Source: Rhodococcus erythropolis NBRC 15567 (GTDB taxonomy: Bacteria > Actinomycetota > Actinomycetes > Mycobacteriales > Mycobacteriaceae). Taken from it: DNA of 64,000 bases. The DNA is taken from assembly GCF_001552595.1 (NCBI RefSeq), contig NZ_BCRM01000016.1, forward strand, positions 1 to 64,000, given 5' to 3'. Both the position numbers and the translations under genes were made by a program. Positions 53,628 through 63,417 of the stretch are shown in pieces (position 1 is the stretch's first letter; each line of letters begins with the position of its first letter). The notes beneath the pieces were generated by a model. It saw nothing but the letters and a program-made list of their open reading frames with translations. It ran no database searches and was not told the DNA's origin.

Positions 53628-55937
53628 TCAGGCGCCTGATGCTTCGAGTCGAACAGTGACGGCCTTCGAGACCGGCGTGTTCGACTTGGCTGCAACGTGT
53701 TCGAGGGGAACGAGCGGATTTGTCTCGGGGTAGTACGCCGCCGCATTGCCGCGGGGGGTGTCGTAGGAGACGATGCGGAATTCCGTGACCCGACGCTCTT
53801 CGAGTGTTCCGTCTGGTGTTGTCCACTCGGACACGATGTCGACGAGATCGCCGTCGCGGAATCCGAGTGCAGTGATGTCTTCGGCATTGACGAGGATGAC
53901 CTTGCGTCCGCCCTTGATACCGCGGTATCTGTCGTCGAGGCCGTAGATCGTGGTGTTGTACTGGTCGTGGCTGCGCATGGTCTGCAGAATCAGGCGCCCG
54001 CTCGGAGTGGGTATCCAGTGCAGTTCGTTCACGCCGAAGTTGGCTTTGCCGGTGTGCGTGCGGAACTCACGCGAGTCACGCGGTGGGTGTGGGAGCTGGA
54101 ATCCATCCGGCTGGCGAACCCGGGTGTTGTAGTTTTCGCATCCGGGCACCACTCGTGAGATGGAGTCGCGAATCAGGTCGTAGTTGCCCTCGAAGGCCGA
54201 CCAGCGGACGGAGTGATCGCTGCCGAGTAGTTCGCGGGCGAGTTGGCAGATGATGGCGACTTCGCTACGTAGGTAGGGGCTGACCGGCGTGAGGCGTCCG
54301 CGCGACAGGTGCACCATGGACATCGAATCTTCCACGGAGACAAGCTGCTTTCCGCCGGCCTGGACGTCGAGGTCGGTGCGTCCGAGGGTGGGGAGGATGA
54401 TTGCGGTCTGCCCGTGAACGACGTGGCTTCGGTTCAGTTTGGTGGAAACCTGAACGGTGAGTTCGCATTGGCGCAGCGCGGTTTCGGTGGCTGCGGTGTC
54501 CGGGCTGGCCTGGATGAAGTTGCCGCCCATCGCCATGAAGAAGCTTGCCTTGCCGGCATTCATCGCGCGGATCGCGTCCACGGTGTCCCACCCGTGCTTG
54601 CGAGGGCTCGAGATCGAGAACTCGGTGTCGAGCGCGGACAGGAACTCTTCCGGCATCTTCTCCCAGATGCCCATCGTGCGGTCACCCTGGACATTGGAGT
54701 GTCCTCGCACCGGACAGACCCCGGCACCGGGTTTGCCCATCATTCCACGCATGAGCAGCAGGTTGACCGCTTCTTCGATGGTGGCGACTCCGTGTGTGTG
54801 CTGAGTGATGCCCATGGCCCAGCAGGTGACGGTTCGCTCGGATCGGGCAAGCGCGGCAGCCGTTTCCTCGAGCTGCGCCATCGACAGGCCCGTCGCCTCG
54901 AGTACCGTGTCGAGATCGACCGCGCGGATGTGCTTCTCGTATTCGTCCCAACTGGCGCAGTAGCGGTCGACGAATGCGCGATCGACCACCGTGCCGGGAG
55001 CGCGATCTTCCTGCTCGAGCAGCAGCTTCCCCAAGCCTTGGAACAGCGCCATGTCGCCGCCCAGCCGGATCTGCAGGAACTCGTCCGCGATGTCGACTCC
55101 GTGCCCGATCACGCCGGAGACTTTCTGCGGATCCTTGAACCGCCGCAATCCCGCCTCGGGGAGGGGATTGATGGCAATGATCTTGGCGCCGTTGCCCTTT
55201 GCCTTCTCGAGTGTCGAGAGCATTCGTGGGTGGTTGGTGCCGGGATTCTGTCCGGCGATGAGGATGAGATCGGCGTTCTCGAGGTCGGGAACCGTCACCG
55301 AGCCTTTGCCGATGCCGATGGATTCGGTCAGTGCGCTTCCGGACGACTCGTGACACATGTTGGAACAGTCGGGCATGTTGTTGGTGCCGTAGCTACGAAT
55401 CATCAACTGGTAGAGAAACGCTGCTTCGTTGGACGTGCGACCGGAGGTGTAGAACACTGCTTCGTCCGGCGACGCGAGGCCGTTCAGATGTTCGGCGATC
55501 AGTGCGTACGCGCCATCCCAGTCGATCGGCTGGTAATGGGTTGCTCCCGGGGTCAGGACCATCGGGTGCGTCAGTCGGCCCTGTTGGCCGAGCCAGTAAT
55601 CGGTCTTGCCTTCGAGGTCGGCGATCGAGTGCTCCGCGAAGAATTCAGGCGTGACCGTGCGAAGCGTTGCTTCCTCGGCAACGGCCTTCGCTCCGTTCTC
55701 GCAGAACTCGGCGGGCTTGCGATGTCCGGGAGTCTCCGGCCACGCACACCCCGGGCAGTCGAAGCCGTGACGCTGGTTGAGCCTGGTGAGCGTTCGGGCG
55801 GTCCGCAAGGCTCCCATCTGCTCGATTCCTCGTTGCAGCGACACCAGAACGGCCGGCACTCCGGCGGCGTAGTCCTTGGGGTGCGTGACTTCGAGATCCG
55901 ATTCGTCGATGTCTTTCGAGGGGCCCTGGCGCGTCAT
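53628..55937 (-). CDS. FdhF/YdeP-type molybdopterin oxidoreductase
   Basis: A 769-residue molybdopterin enzyme. It has an N-terminal CPGC pair ('[11 protein letters not shown]'), and '[20 protein letters not shown]', '[13 protein letters not shown]' and '[12 protein letters not shown]' in the cofactor domains. '[19 protein letters not shown]' marks the YdeP branch. There is no selenocysteine codon context. The YdeP group is related to formate dehydrogenase, but its substrate is unknown; E. coli YdeP is tied to acid resistance. The ATG at 55937 ([13 protein letters not shown]) was preferred to one 12 codons upstream. It is operonic with fdhD. Confidence 0.85.
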   Translation of the reverse strand: MTRQGPSKDIDESDLEVTHPKDYAAGVPAVLVSLQRGIEQMGALRTARTLTRLNQRHGFDCPGCAWPETPGHRKPAEFCENGAKAVAEEATLRTVTPEFFAEHSIADLEGKTDYWLGQQGRLTHPMVLTPGATHYQPIDWDGAYALIAEHLNGLASPDEAVFYTSGRTSNEAAFLYQLMIRSYGTNNMPDCSNMCHESSGSALTESIGIGKGSVTVPDLENADLILIAGQNPGTNHPRMLSTLEKAKGNGAKIIAINPLPEAGLRRFKDPQKVSGVIGHGVDIADEFLQIRLGGDMALFQGLGKLLLEQEDRAPGTVVDRAFVDRYCASWDEYEKHIRAVDLDTVLEATGLSMAQLEETAAALARSERTVTCWAMGITQHTHGVATIEEAVNLLLMRGMMGKPGAGVCPVRGHSNVQGDRTMGIWEKMPEEFLSALDTEFSISSPRKHGWDTVDAIRAMNAGKASFFMAMGGNFIQASPDTAATETALRQCELTVQVSTKLNRSHVVHGQTAIILPTLGRTDLDVQAGGKQLVSVEDSMSMVHLSRGRLTPVSPYLRSEVAIICQLARELLGSDHSVRWSAFEGNYDLIRDSISRVVPGCENYNTRVRQPDGFQLPHPPRDSREFRTHTGKANFGVNELHWIPTPSGRLILQTMRSHDQYNTTIYGLDDRYRGIKGGRKVILVNAEDITALGFRDGDLVDIVSEWTTPDGTLEERRVTEFRIVSYDTPRGNAAAYYPETNPLVPLEHVAAKSNTPVSKAVTVRLEASGA

Positions 55938-56010
55938 GTCTCCATACTGGCCCGAACGGCGCGGTACTGCCATCGAATGGGACGGTCGAACTCACCGGAA
56001 TGCGACATTC

Positions 56011-56029
56011 ATCGGCTAGCCTTACCTAC
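56011..56029. promoter_or_regulatory. IdeR/DtxR-like iron box
   Basis: ATCGGCTAGCCTTACCTAC matches about 14 of 19 positions of the IdeR/DtxR consensus (TTAGGTTAGCCTAACCTAA). It is 28 bases upstream of the siderophore-binding gene and 73 bases upstream of the divergent molybdoenzyme gene. Confidence 0.65.
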
Positions 56030-56057
56030 CGAACGAGCGGACTTAAGGGGTAAGAGC

Positions 56058-57065
56058 ATGGATCGAACGGACGCAGGTCGGCTGACCCGGCGCGGATTTC
56101 TGATCGGCACGTCGGGAGCGTTGCTGGCATTCGCCGCAGCCTGCTCCAGTTCGAACGACGAGGACACGCCCCCCAGCGGTGACTCTGCGGGATCGATCAC
56201 CCACAAATTTGGGGCTACCGAGCTGCCCAAGGATCCGCAGCGGATCGTCAGTGTCGGATACAACGATCAAGATGCGATCCTCGCCCTCGGTGGGACTTTG
56301 GTCGGAACCTTCGACTGGTACGGCGATTACCCCTACGGTGTGTGGCCATGGGCGCAGCCGTTGTTGAACGGGGCGACTCCCGAGATCATCGGAACCGCGG
56401 GCACCACCATTCAGATGGAGAAGGTCGCTGCCACGACACCCGACCTGATTGTCGGCACCTACTCCGGGCTCACTCAGGCGCAGTACGACAAACTCAGTGC
56501 CATTGCGCCGACGGTGGCGCAGCCGAAGGAGTTCGCGGATTACGGAATCCCCTGGCAGAACCAGACGACCATCATCGGCGAAGCGCTGGGGCAGCAAGGA
56601 AAGGCCACCGAGCTGATCGCCGGCGTCGACAAGAAGTTCGCCGACGTGAAGACGGCCAATCCGGCGTTTGCCGGCAAGACCGTTCTGGTCGGCGCGTTGA
56701 AGGGGCCGGGGCAATTCGGGGTCTACGGACCGGAAGACCCCAAGGTGAGGTTCTTCACTGAACTCGGATTCGTGAATCCGCCTGTCACCGATCAGATCAC
56801 GGGTAACTTCGCCGAGATCAGCACCGAGCAACTCTCGCTTGCGGACGTCGACGTACTCGTCTGGTACGCCGGTGGTGGCTACGGCGACAAGCTTCGGGCG
56901 GAATTGGACAAGACCCCGATCTACCAGGAACTCGACGTCGTGAAGGACGGCCGCGCGATCATTCTGGAAGACGCTGCTGCCGAAGCCATGACGTGGAGCA
57001 CCGTACTGAGCTTGCCGTATGCGCTCGAACAGATTCCGCCGCGGATTGCGGGCTTGCTCGTCTGA
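56058..57065 (+). CDS. Iron-siderophore ABC transporter substrate-binding lipoprotein
   Basis: A 335-residue FecB/FepB-type binding protein. The signal has both a twin-arginine motif (LTRRGFLIG) and a lipobox (FAAAC, Cys near residue 32), so it is likely exported folded and lipidated. The mature part has 'PQRIVSVGYNDQDAILALGGTLVG' (start) and 'EKVAATTPDLIVGTYSGLTQ', the type III helical-backbone fold. No permease or ATPase lies next to it, so the partners are elsewhere. An IdeR-like box upstream predicts induction by iron limitation. The ATG at 56058 follows AAGGGG; a huge open frame upstream is antisense to the molybdoenzyme. Confidence 0.9.
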   Translation: MDRTDAGRLTRRGFLIGTSGALLAFAAACSSSNDEDTPPSGDSAGSITHKFGATELPKDPQRIVSVGYNDQDAILALGGTLVGTFDWYGDYPYGVWPWAQPLLNGATPEIIGTAGTTIQMEKVAATTPDLIVGTYSGLTQAQYDKLSAIAPTVAQPKEFADYGIPWQNQTTIIGEALGQQGKATELIAGVDKKFADVKTANPAFAGKTVLVGALKGPGQFGVYGPEDPKVRFFTELGFVNPPVTDQITGNFAEISTEQLSLADVDVLVWYAGGGYGDKLRAELDKTPIYQELDVVKDGRAIILEDAAAEAMTWSTVLSLPYALEQIPPRIAGLLV

Positions 57066-57128
57066 TCGGTTCAAGGACAGCGCTGTTCAAAGTCCAGGGA
57101 TTCGGACAGTCGGCGGTACTCTCGCCTC

Positions 57129-57743
57129 ATGGGTGTACACGTGCGGCCGGCTGTCCGATCCGATATTCCGGCGCTGTCGGCGGTGTTGGCCGAGGCGTTC
57201 GAAGATGATCCTTTGATGGCCTGGATGTTGCCGGACGAGGACTCCAGGGCTGAGCGCCTGACGAAACTGTTTGCCGCAGAAGCTCGTTACCACCACTTCG
57301 CCGGTGGCGGTGTCGAGGTGGCCACCGATGACAACGGCGTGATCGGCGGGGCAACTCTGTGGGATCCGCCGGGGCGGTGGAAGCAGTCGTGGATTTCCGG
57401 GCTCGTGAGCCTGCCCGCAATGGTGCGTGTCTTCGGCAGGGGGCTACGACACGCGGCCGAGGTCAGCTCCGTTCTCGAAGGAGCACATCCGAATTCGCCG
57501 CACTGGTATCTCGCGACGGTCGGGACCGGCAGCGCGGCGCGCGGTGGGGGATACGGCAAAGCACTACTGAACTCCCGGTTGGAGCGTTGCGATCGTGAAC
57601 ACGTCGACGCTTACCTCGAGAGCAGCAAGGAATCGAACATCCCGTACTACAACCGCTTCGGTTTCGAAGTGACCCGTGACATCGTCATGCCAGGCGGCGG
57701 GCCGACGATCTACGCAATGATGCGTCAACCGCGGGGCGCGTGA
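57129..57743 (+). CDS. GNAT family N-acetyltransferase
   Basis: A 204-residue acetyltransferase. Motif A is in 'WYLATVGTGSAARGGGYGKALL', where the acetyl-CoA pyrophosphate loop (R-x-x-G-x-G/A type, here R-G-G-G-Y-G-K) is visible. 'EHVDAYLESSKESNIPYYNRFGFEV' is the usual C-terminal part. The substrate is unknown. It starts at an ATG and ends 9 bases before the S9 peptidase gene, with which it may be cotranscribed. Confidence 0.85.
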   Translation: MGVHVRPAVRSDIPALSAVLAEAFEDDPLMAWMLPDEDSRAERLTKLFAAEARYHHFAGGGVEVATDDNGVIGGATLWDPPGRWKQSWISGLVSLPAMVRVFGRGLRHAAEVSSVLEGAHPNSPHWYLATVGTGSAARGGGYGKALLNSRLERCDREHVDAYLESSKESNIPYYNRFGFEVTRDIVMPGGGPTIYAMMRQPRGA

Positions 57744-57752
57744 TACCAACTA

Positions 57753-59789
57753 GTGGTGACCCAGATTCCCGAGCTCCACGCAGGCACACCGTTCGACGAA
57801 CTCGACGACTACATCGCCTTGGCCAGGTTGTCCGGCCTGTTGTTGTCACCCGACGGCTCGCTGCTGATCTGCGCGCGCGCCGTTCTCGACGACAAGAGCG
57901 CCGAATACGTGTCCTCGTTGTGGGAGATCGACCCGGAAGGTCGGCGTCCGGCGCGTCGGTTGACCTGGGGCTCGACCAGCGAGTCGGGTGCTGCCTTCGC
58001 GTTCGACGGCGACGTGCTCTTCACCGCCACGCGAGCCGTGCCGGGCGAGAGTGATCCGCAACCCGCACTCTGGCGCTTGCCCGCGGCGGGCGGAGAAGCT
58101 CAGCTGTTGATCTCACGTCCCGGTGGTGTCTCGTCGGTATCAGCGGCCAAGGCGGCGCCGACGTTCGTGGCCCAGACGTCGGTCATGGCTTCGGCGATCA
58201 GCCTCGACCAGGACGATCAGGTGCGATCGGCGCGCAAGGACAAGAAGGTCACGGCGATGCTGCACACCGGATATCCGGTGCGCCACTGGGACCACGACCT
58301 GGGCCCCGATCATCCGCATCTGGTTGTCGCCGAGACGGATTCGAAGGAATCCGTCGAGTTGCGGGACATCACACCAACTGCAGGCGCGGCGCTGCGAGAG
58401 ACGTCGACCACGATTTCCGACGACGGTCTCTTCGTCGTGACCACGTGGGCTGTCGGCGCGGCTAGTGCCGCCCGCCGATCGACGTTGGTTCGGATCGACA
58501 CGGTGACCGGCGACCGAACCACCCTTGTCGACGAGGCCGACGCGGACGTCTACAACCCGGTGCTCTCGCCGGACGGAACCAAGCTCGCGTTAATCCGGGA
58601 GACTCTCACCACGCCGGAGTCCGCACCGCGAATGACTCTGCAGCTCTACGACTTCGGATCCTGTGCCGTGACCGGCGTGGCCGACGGCTGGGATCGCTGG
58701 CCTACCTCACTTGCCTGGCTACCCGACGGATCCGGGCTGGTGGTCACCGCTGACGACGGCGGCCGAGGGCCGATCTTCACCATCGACCTGTGGGGTCAGC
58801 CGGTGCGCCTGACAGCCGACGACGCGGCGTACACCGATGTTCGAGTGGCGCCGGACGGCGAGTCGATCTACGCGTTGCGAGCCTCGTACGAAGCGCCCCC
58901 GCACGTGGTGCGGGTGGATCTGGGATCCGGTGAGATCACCGCACTTCGTGGACCCGACGCATTGCCGGAGCTGCCGGGAACACTGACCGAGATCACCGCT
59001 CGCGCCGAGGACGGTTCGACAATCCGGAGTTGGTTGGCACTGCCGACCGGCGCCGCACCGCACGCGCCGGTGCCGTTGCTCCTCTGGGTCCACGGCGGCC
59101 CACTCGGTTCGTGGAACACCTGGTCCTGGCGGTGGAACCCGTGGCTGCTCGTCGCCAAGGGCTATGCCGTACTGCTGCCCGATCCCGCACTCTCGACCGG
59201 ATACGGGCAGGATTTCGTCCAGCGCGGGTGGGGTCAGTGGGGCAAGGCGCCCTTCACCGATCTGATGGCGATCACCGATGCTGCCGTCGCGCAGCCCGAG
59301 ATCGACCCCAAGCGAACCGGCGCGATGGGTGGTTCGTTCGGCGGTTACATGGCCAACTGGATCGCCGGCCATACCAACCGTTTCGACGCGATCGTCACCC
59401 ACGCAAGCCTCTGGGCACTCGATCAATTCGGCCCGACGACGGACGCGGCCTGGTACTGGCAACGCGAGATGTCGCCGGAGATGGCCGTCGAGAACTCGCC
59501 ACACCTGTACGTCGCGGACATCACGACTCCGATGCTGGTCATCCATGGCGACAAGGACTACCGGGTTCCGATCGGTGAGGGCTTGCGACTCTGGTACGAA
59601 CTGCTCGCCGAGTCAGGTCTGCCCGCCGACGACGACGGGAAAACGGACCATCGCTTCCTGTACTTCCCCGACGAGAATCACTGGGTGCTCAAGCCGCAGC
59701 ACACCAAGATCTGGTACGAGGTGGTCACCGCGTTCCTCTCCGAGCACGTTCTCGGCGAAGATGTCGCGCTGCCGGAGATTCTGGGCTGA
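57753..59789 (+). CDS. Prolyl oligopeptidase family serine peptidase (S9)
   Basis: A 678-residue S9 peptidase. The N-terminal part (about residues 20-400) is a seven-bladed propeller made of WD-like repeats ('LLSPDGSLLICAR', 'VLSPDGTKLALIRE', 'RVAPDGESIYALR'). The hydrolase domain has the catalytic Ser in GGSFGGYM (near 527), Asp in 'HGDKDYRVP' (near 602) and His in 'DENHWVLKP' (near 643). It cleaves short peptides, perhaps acylaminoacyl type, in the cytosol. The start is GTG at 57753 or the next GTG codon. A clear terminator follows. Confidence 0.9.
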   Translation: MVTQIPELHAGTPFDELDDYIALARLSGLLLSPDGSLLICARAVLDDKSAEYVSSLWEIDPEGRRPARRLTWGSTSESGAAFAFDGDVLFTATRAVPGESDPQPALWRLPAAGGEAQLLISRPGGVSSVSAAKAAPTFVAQTSVMASAISLDQDDQVRSARKDKKVTAMLHTGYPVRHWDHDLGPDHPHLVVAETDSKESVELRDITPTAGAALRETSTTISDDGLFVVTTWAVGAASAARRSTLVRIDTVTGDRTTLVDEADADVYNPVLSPDGTKLALIRETLTTPESAPRMTLQLYDFGSCAVTGVADGWDRWPTSLAWLPDGSGLVVTADDGGRGPIFTIDLWGQPVRLTADDAAYTDVRVAPDGESIYALRASYEAPPHVVRVDLGSGEITALRGPDALPELPGTLTEITARAEDGSTIRSWLALPTGAAPHAPVPLLLWVHGGPLGSWNTWSWRWNPWLLVAKGYAVLLPDPALSTGYGQDFVQRGWGQWGKAPFTDLMAITDAAVAQPEIDPKRTGAMGGSFGGYMANWIAGHTNRFDAIVTHASLWALDQFGPTTDAAWYWQREMSPEMAVENSPHLYVADITTPMLVIHGDKDYRVPIGEGLRLWYELLAESGLPADDDGKTDHRFLYFPDENHWVLKPQHTKIWYEVVTAFLSEHVLGEDVALPEILG

Positions 59790-59799
59790 ACGCGCGCAT

Positions 59800-59830
59800 G
59801 CCTCGTTCGGCTGAAGCAGCCGAACGAGGC
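59800..59830. terminator. Terminator after the S9 peptidase gene
   Basis: GCCTCGTTCGGCT (59800-59812) pairs with AGCCGAACGAGGC (59818-59830) around GAAGC, between convergent stops. Confidence 0.85.
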
Positions 59831-59861
59831 ACGATCGTCTTCGCGCGGATCCGGACCGGAC

Positions 59862-60563
59862 TCAGGCGCCGGGGCAACGAACGGTGTACGACCACTCGGT
59901 GTGGTCAGGGCCCGTGACGCGAACCAGAACGGACGACGCCCCACCGGCGGGCACGTTGACGACAGCTGAACCAGTTCCCTCGTTGATGTTGTCGCCGATG
60001 TATCCGGTGCTGTGGATCAACCGACCTTCGTAGTACACCTCGATCAGGTCCGGGACGTTTTCGGTCTCGTAGCCGAGTACGAACGACGTCGGTCCGCCGC
60101 GGCCGAGCTCGTGCTTGGTGCTGGTGATTCCTGCGCCGCCGGAGACCGTCGAGGCGTCACACCGTTGCGTCGGAGCAAACGATCCGCCGCCGCCGCTGCC
60201 GCTGGCCAGCCCACTGAGAATGTCCCTGACATTGCCACTGGCCAGGCCGTTGACGATGTCCGTCGCGCTGGTCGAGCCGGCGTTCAGGCCGCCGAGGACG
60301 TCGTTGAGGTTCCCAGTGGCAATCCCGCCGACGATGTCGCCCACGCTGCCGCTGGCGATGCCGTTTGCGATGTCGTTCCCGATATCGCCGACGCTTCCGT
60401 TGATCGTGGCGCTGCCACTGTCGATGCTTCCTTGCACACTTTCTTCGATGCCGGGGGCAGCGGACGCAGTCGCCGGAAGCACGAGGGCAACCGCCGCTCC
60501 GATCGTCGCGGCCGCCGCCAAGGTTCGAACGCCGGGACGGCGAGAACTCCAGTTGTTCAACAT
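59862..60563 (-). CDS. Secreted protein with degenerate Gly/Ser repeats
   Basis: A 233-residue secreted protein. Signal peptide residues 1-35 end in ASA before APG. Residues 45-130 are degenerate repeats of about 12 residues built on 'DI-x-G-I/L-A-S-G-S/N-V' ('NGIASGSVGDIVGGIATG', 'NGLASGNVRDILSGLASG'). Residues 140-233 form a globular beta-rich domain with two Cys (QRCDAS and TVRCPGA at the very end) that could pair. The repeats read as an amphipathic stalk or surface-binding region. Family not recognised; similar proteins occur in the envelope of mycolate-containing bacteria. Confidence 0.7.
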   Translation of the reverse strand: MLNNWSSRRPGVRTLAAAATIGAAVALVLPATASAAPGIEESVQGSIDSGSATINGSVGDIGNDIANGIASGSVGDIVGGIATGNLNDVLGGLNAGSTSATDIVNGLASGNVRDILSGLASGSGGGGSFAPTQRCDASTVSGGAGITSTKHELGRGGPTSFVLGYETENVPDLIEVYYEGRLIHSTGYIGDNINEGTGSAVVNVPAGGASSVLVRVTGPDHTEWSYTVRCPGA

Positions 60564-60732
60564 ATTTGCTCCACAGGTAGTTGGTCGGTCGTCCTTCAGA
60601 GCGATCCTGTCAGCGGAGCGGATCGGTGAATATCGTTTGTTCGGCTGACCCCGGACTGCGGGACAGTCGTTCGTGTGCGCCGCGGCGGCCGACGGGCGAA
60701 TTCGTTCACGACGGGGGAGTCATTAGGATCAA

Positions 60733-63417
60733 GTGGTGACCAGTGCAGCTCCAGAGAACCCCCAGACCCCCGCCGACGCCCTACCCAAGAGCTGGGACCC
60801 CAGCGCTGTAGAGGCCGATCTGTATCAAGGCTGGGTAGACGCCGGGTACTTCCAGGCCGACGCGACCAGCGACAAGCCCGGCTACTCCATCGTGCTGCCG
60901 CCCCCGAACGTCACGGGCAGCTTGCACATGGGCCATGCCCTGGATCACACCCTCATGGACGTGCTCAGCCGTCGCAAGCGGATGCAGGGCTACGAGGTGC
61001 TGTGGCTACCTGGCATGGATCACGCCGGTATCGCCACGCAGTCCGTCGTCGAGAAGCAGCTCGCTGCCGACGGCAAGACAAAGGAAGATTTCGGCCGCGA
61101 GCTCTTCATCGACAAGGTCTGGGACTGGAAGCGCGAATCCGGTGGAACCATCGGGGGCCAGATGCGGCGCATCGGTGACGGTGTCGACTGGAGTCGCGAT
61201 CGTTTCACGATGGACGAGGGCCTCTCGCGTGCCGTTCAGACCGTCTTCAAGCGCATGTTCGACGAGGGTCTGATCTACCGCGCCGAGCGTCTCGTGAACT
61301 GGTCGCCGGTGCTGCAGACCGCGATCTCCGACATCGAGGTGAAGTTCGAGGACGTCGAGGGTGAGCTGGTTTCCCTGCGCTACGGCTCGCTCGACGACAA
61401 CGAGCCGCACGTCATCGTCGCGACCACTCGCGTCGAGACGATGCTCGGTGATACCGCAGTGGCGGTCCATCCCGAAGACGAGCGCTACAAGCACCTCATC
61501 GGAACCACTCTCGATCATCCGTTCACCGGGCGTCAGATTCCGATCATCGCGGACGACTACGTCGACCCCGAGTTCGGAACCGGCGCAGTGAAGATCACGC
61601 CGGCTCACGACCCCAACGACTTCGAGATGGGCCTGCGGCACAACCTGCCGATGCCCACCATCATGGACAAGACCGGCAAGATCGCCGACACGGGAACCGA
61701 ATTCGACGGTATGGACCGCTTCGAGGCTCGCGTCAAGGTTCGCGAAGCTCTCGCCGAGCAGGGCCGCGTCGTCGCCGAGAAGCGCCCGTACCTGCACAGC
61801 GTCGGGCACTCCGAGCGCAGTGGCGAGGCCATCGAGCCTCGTCTCTCGTTGCAGTGGTGGGTCAAGGTCGAGACGCTCGCCAAGGCTGCGGGTGACGCGG
61901 TTCGCAACGGGGACACCGTCATTCACCCGGCGAGCCAGGAACCGCGATGGTTCGACTGGGTCGACAACATGCACGACTGGTGCATTTCCCGCCAACTCTG
62001 GTGGGGTCACCGCATTCCGGTCTGGTACGGCCCCGAGGGTGAAGTTGCGTGCTTCGGTCCCGACGAAACGGCACCGGAAGGCTGGGTCCAGGATCCCGAC
62101 GTCCTCGACACCTGGTTCTCCTCGGGACTGTGGCCCTTCTCGACGATGGGCTGGCCCGACAACACGCCCGAACTCGAAAAGTTCTATCCCACCAGCGTTC
62201 TCGTCACCGGCTACGACATCCTGTTCTTCTGGGTCGCCCGCATGATGATGTTCGGCACCTACGTGTCCGAGGACGAGTCGATCACCGCCGGTCCGGGTAA
62301 GTCCGGCGCGCAGATGCCGTTCAAGGACGTGTTCCTGCACGGACTGGTCCGCGATCAGTACGGCAAGAAGATGTCGAAGTCTCGCGGCAACGGTATCGAC
62401 CCACTCGACTGGGTCGATCGTTTCGGCGCCGACGCCCTGCGATTCACACTCGCACGCGGCGCCAACCCGGGCAGTGACCTGTCCGTCGGTGAGGATTCGG
62501 CGCAGTCCTCGCGCAACTTCGCGACCAAGTTGTTCAACGCGACCAAGTTCGCTCTGATGAACGGCGCTGCGCCCGCGCCGCTGCCCGCTCGAAGCGAACT
62601 GACCGACGCCGATCGTTGGATCCTCGACCGTCTCGGCACGGTCCAGGCCGAGGCGGACGCCGCATTCGATCGCTACGAGTTCAGCAAGGCGTGCGAAGGC
62701 TTGTTCCACTTCGCGTGGGACGAGGTCTGTGACTGGTACCTCGAACTCGCCAAGGTGCAGTTCGCCGCCGACGAGGCTGTCGCCGCGAACACCCGCGCCG
62801 TGCTCGGCAACGTTCTCGATGCACTGCTCCGCCTCCTGCACCCCGTCATTCCGTTCGTGACCGAAACCCTGTGGAAGGTGCTCACCGGTGGCGAATCCGT
62901 CGTCGTCGCCGACTGGCCGACGTTGTCCGGTGTGGCAGTCGACACCCAGGCCGCCACCAGGATCGAAGACACCCAGAAGCTGATCACCGAGGTGCGACGT
63001 TTCCGAAACGATCAGGGGCTCAAGCCTTCCCAGAAGGTTCCGGCTCGTGCGTCCGGGCTCTCGGAGGCAGGCATGGACGGCCAGTTCGCCTACGTGGCGG
63101 CGCTTGCCAAGCTGACCGAACCCGAAGAGGGATTCACCGCGTCGATCTCCGTCGAGGTGCGTCTGAGCCAGGGCACCGTCACGGTCGACATCGACACCTC
63201 GGGCACCATCGACCTCGGCGCGGAGAAGAAGCGGCTCGAAAAGGACCTCGCGGCAGCGCAGAAGGAGCTCGTCACCGCTGACAACAAGCTGGCGAACGAG
63301 GCCTTCCTGGCGAAGGCGCCCGACGCCGTCGTCGACAAGATCAAGACACGTCGCCAGATCGCCGTCGAAGAGATCGAGCGCATCACAGGACGTCTGAAGG
63401 AGTTGGCCGACAAGTGA
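60733..63417 (+). CDS. valS: Valyl-tRNA synthetase
   Basis: An 894-residue class I synthetase. The HIGH motif appears as HMGH in '[15 protein letters not shown]' (near residue 60-73) and KMSKS is near 547. The editing domain (about 190-330) has '[19 protein letters not shown]'. The C-terminal coiled coil begins near 830 ('[16 protein letters not shown]'). It charges tRNA-Val. It matches Rv2448c by synteny and family length. The start is GTG at 60733 or the following GTG. The stop overlaps folC by 4 bases. Confidence 0.96.
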   Translation: MVTSAAPENPQTPADALPKSWDPSAVEADLYQGWVDAGYFQADATSDKPGYSIVLPPPNVTGSLHMGHALDHTLMDVLSRRKRMQGYEVLWLPGMDHAGIATQSVVEKQLAADGKTKEDFGRELFIDKVWDWKRESGGTIGGQMRRIGDGVDWSRDRFTMDEGLSRAVQTVFKRMFDEGLIYRAERLVNWSPVLQTAISDIEVKFEDVEGELVSLRYGSLDDNEPHVIVATTRVETMLGDTAVAVHPEDERYKHLIGTTLDHPFTGRQIPIIADDYVDPEFGTGAVKITPAHDPNDFEMGLRHNLPMPTIMDKTGKIADTGTEFDGMDRFEARVKVREALAEQGRVVAEKRPYLHSVGHSERSGEAIEPRLSLQWWVKVETLAKAAGDAVRNGDTVIHPASQEPRWFDWVDNMHDWCISRQLWWGHRIPVWYGPEGEVACFGPDETAPEGWVQDPDVLDTWFSSGLWPFSTMGWPDNTPELEKFYPTSVLVTGYDILFFWVARMMMFGTYVSEDESITAGPGKSGAQMPFKDVFLHGLVRDQYGKKMSKSRGNGIDPLDWVDRFGADALRFTLARGANPGSDLSVGEDSAQSSRNFATKLFNATKFALMNGAAPAPLPARSELTDADRWILDRLGTVQAEADAAFDRYEFSKACEGLFHFAWDEVCDWYLELAKVQFAADEAVAANTRAVLGNVLDALLRLLHPVIPFVTETLWKVLTGGESVVVADWPTLSGVAVDTQAATRIEDTQKLITEVRRFRNDQGLKPSQKVPARASGLSEAGMDGQFAYVAALAKLTEPEEGFTASISVEVRLSQGTVTVDIDTSGTIDLGAEKKRLEKDLAAAQKELVTADNKLANEAFLAKAPDAVVDKIKTRRQIAVEEIERITGRLKELADK

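Noticed and set aside
54309-56057. 583-codon upstream extension of the siderophore-binding gene
   Set aside because: This part is antisense to the molybdoenzyme; the signal peptide begins at 56058 behind a ribosome site.
60564-60732. T-box or other riboswitch ahead of valS
   Set aside because: No T-box sequence, specifier stem or terminator-antiterminator pair is visible in this short spacer.
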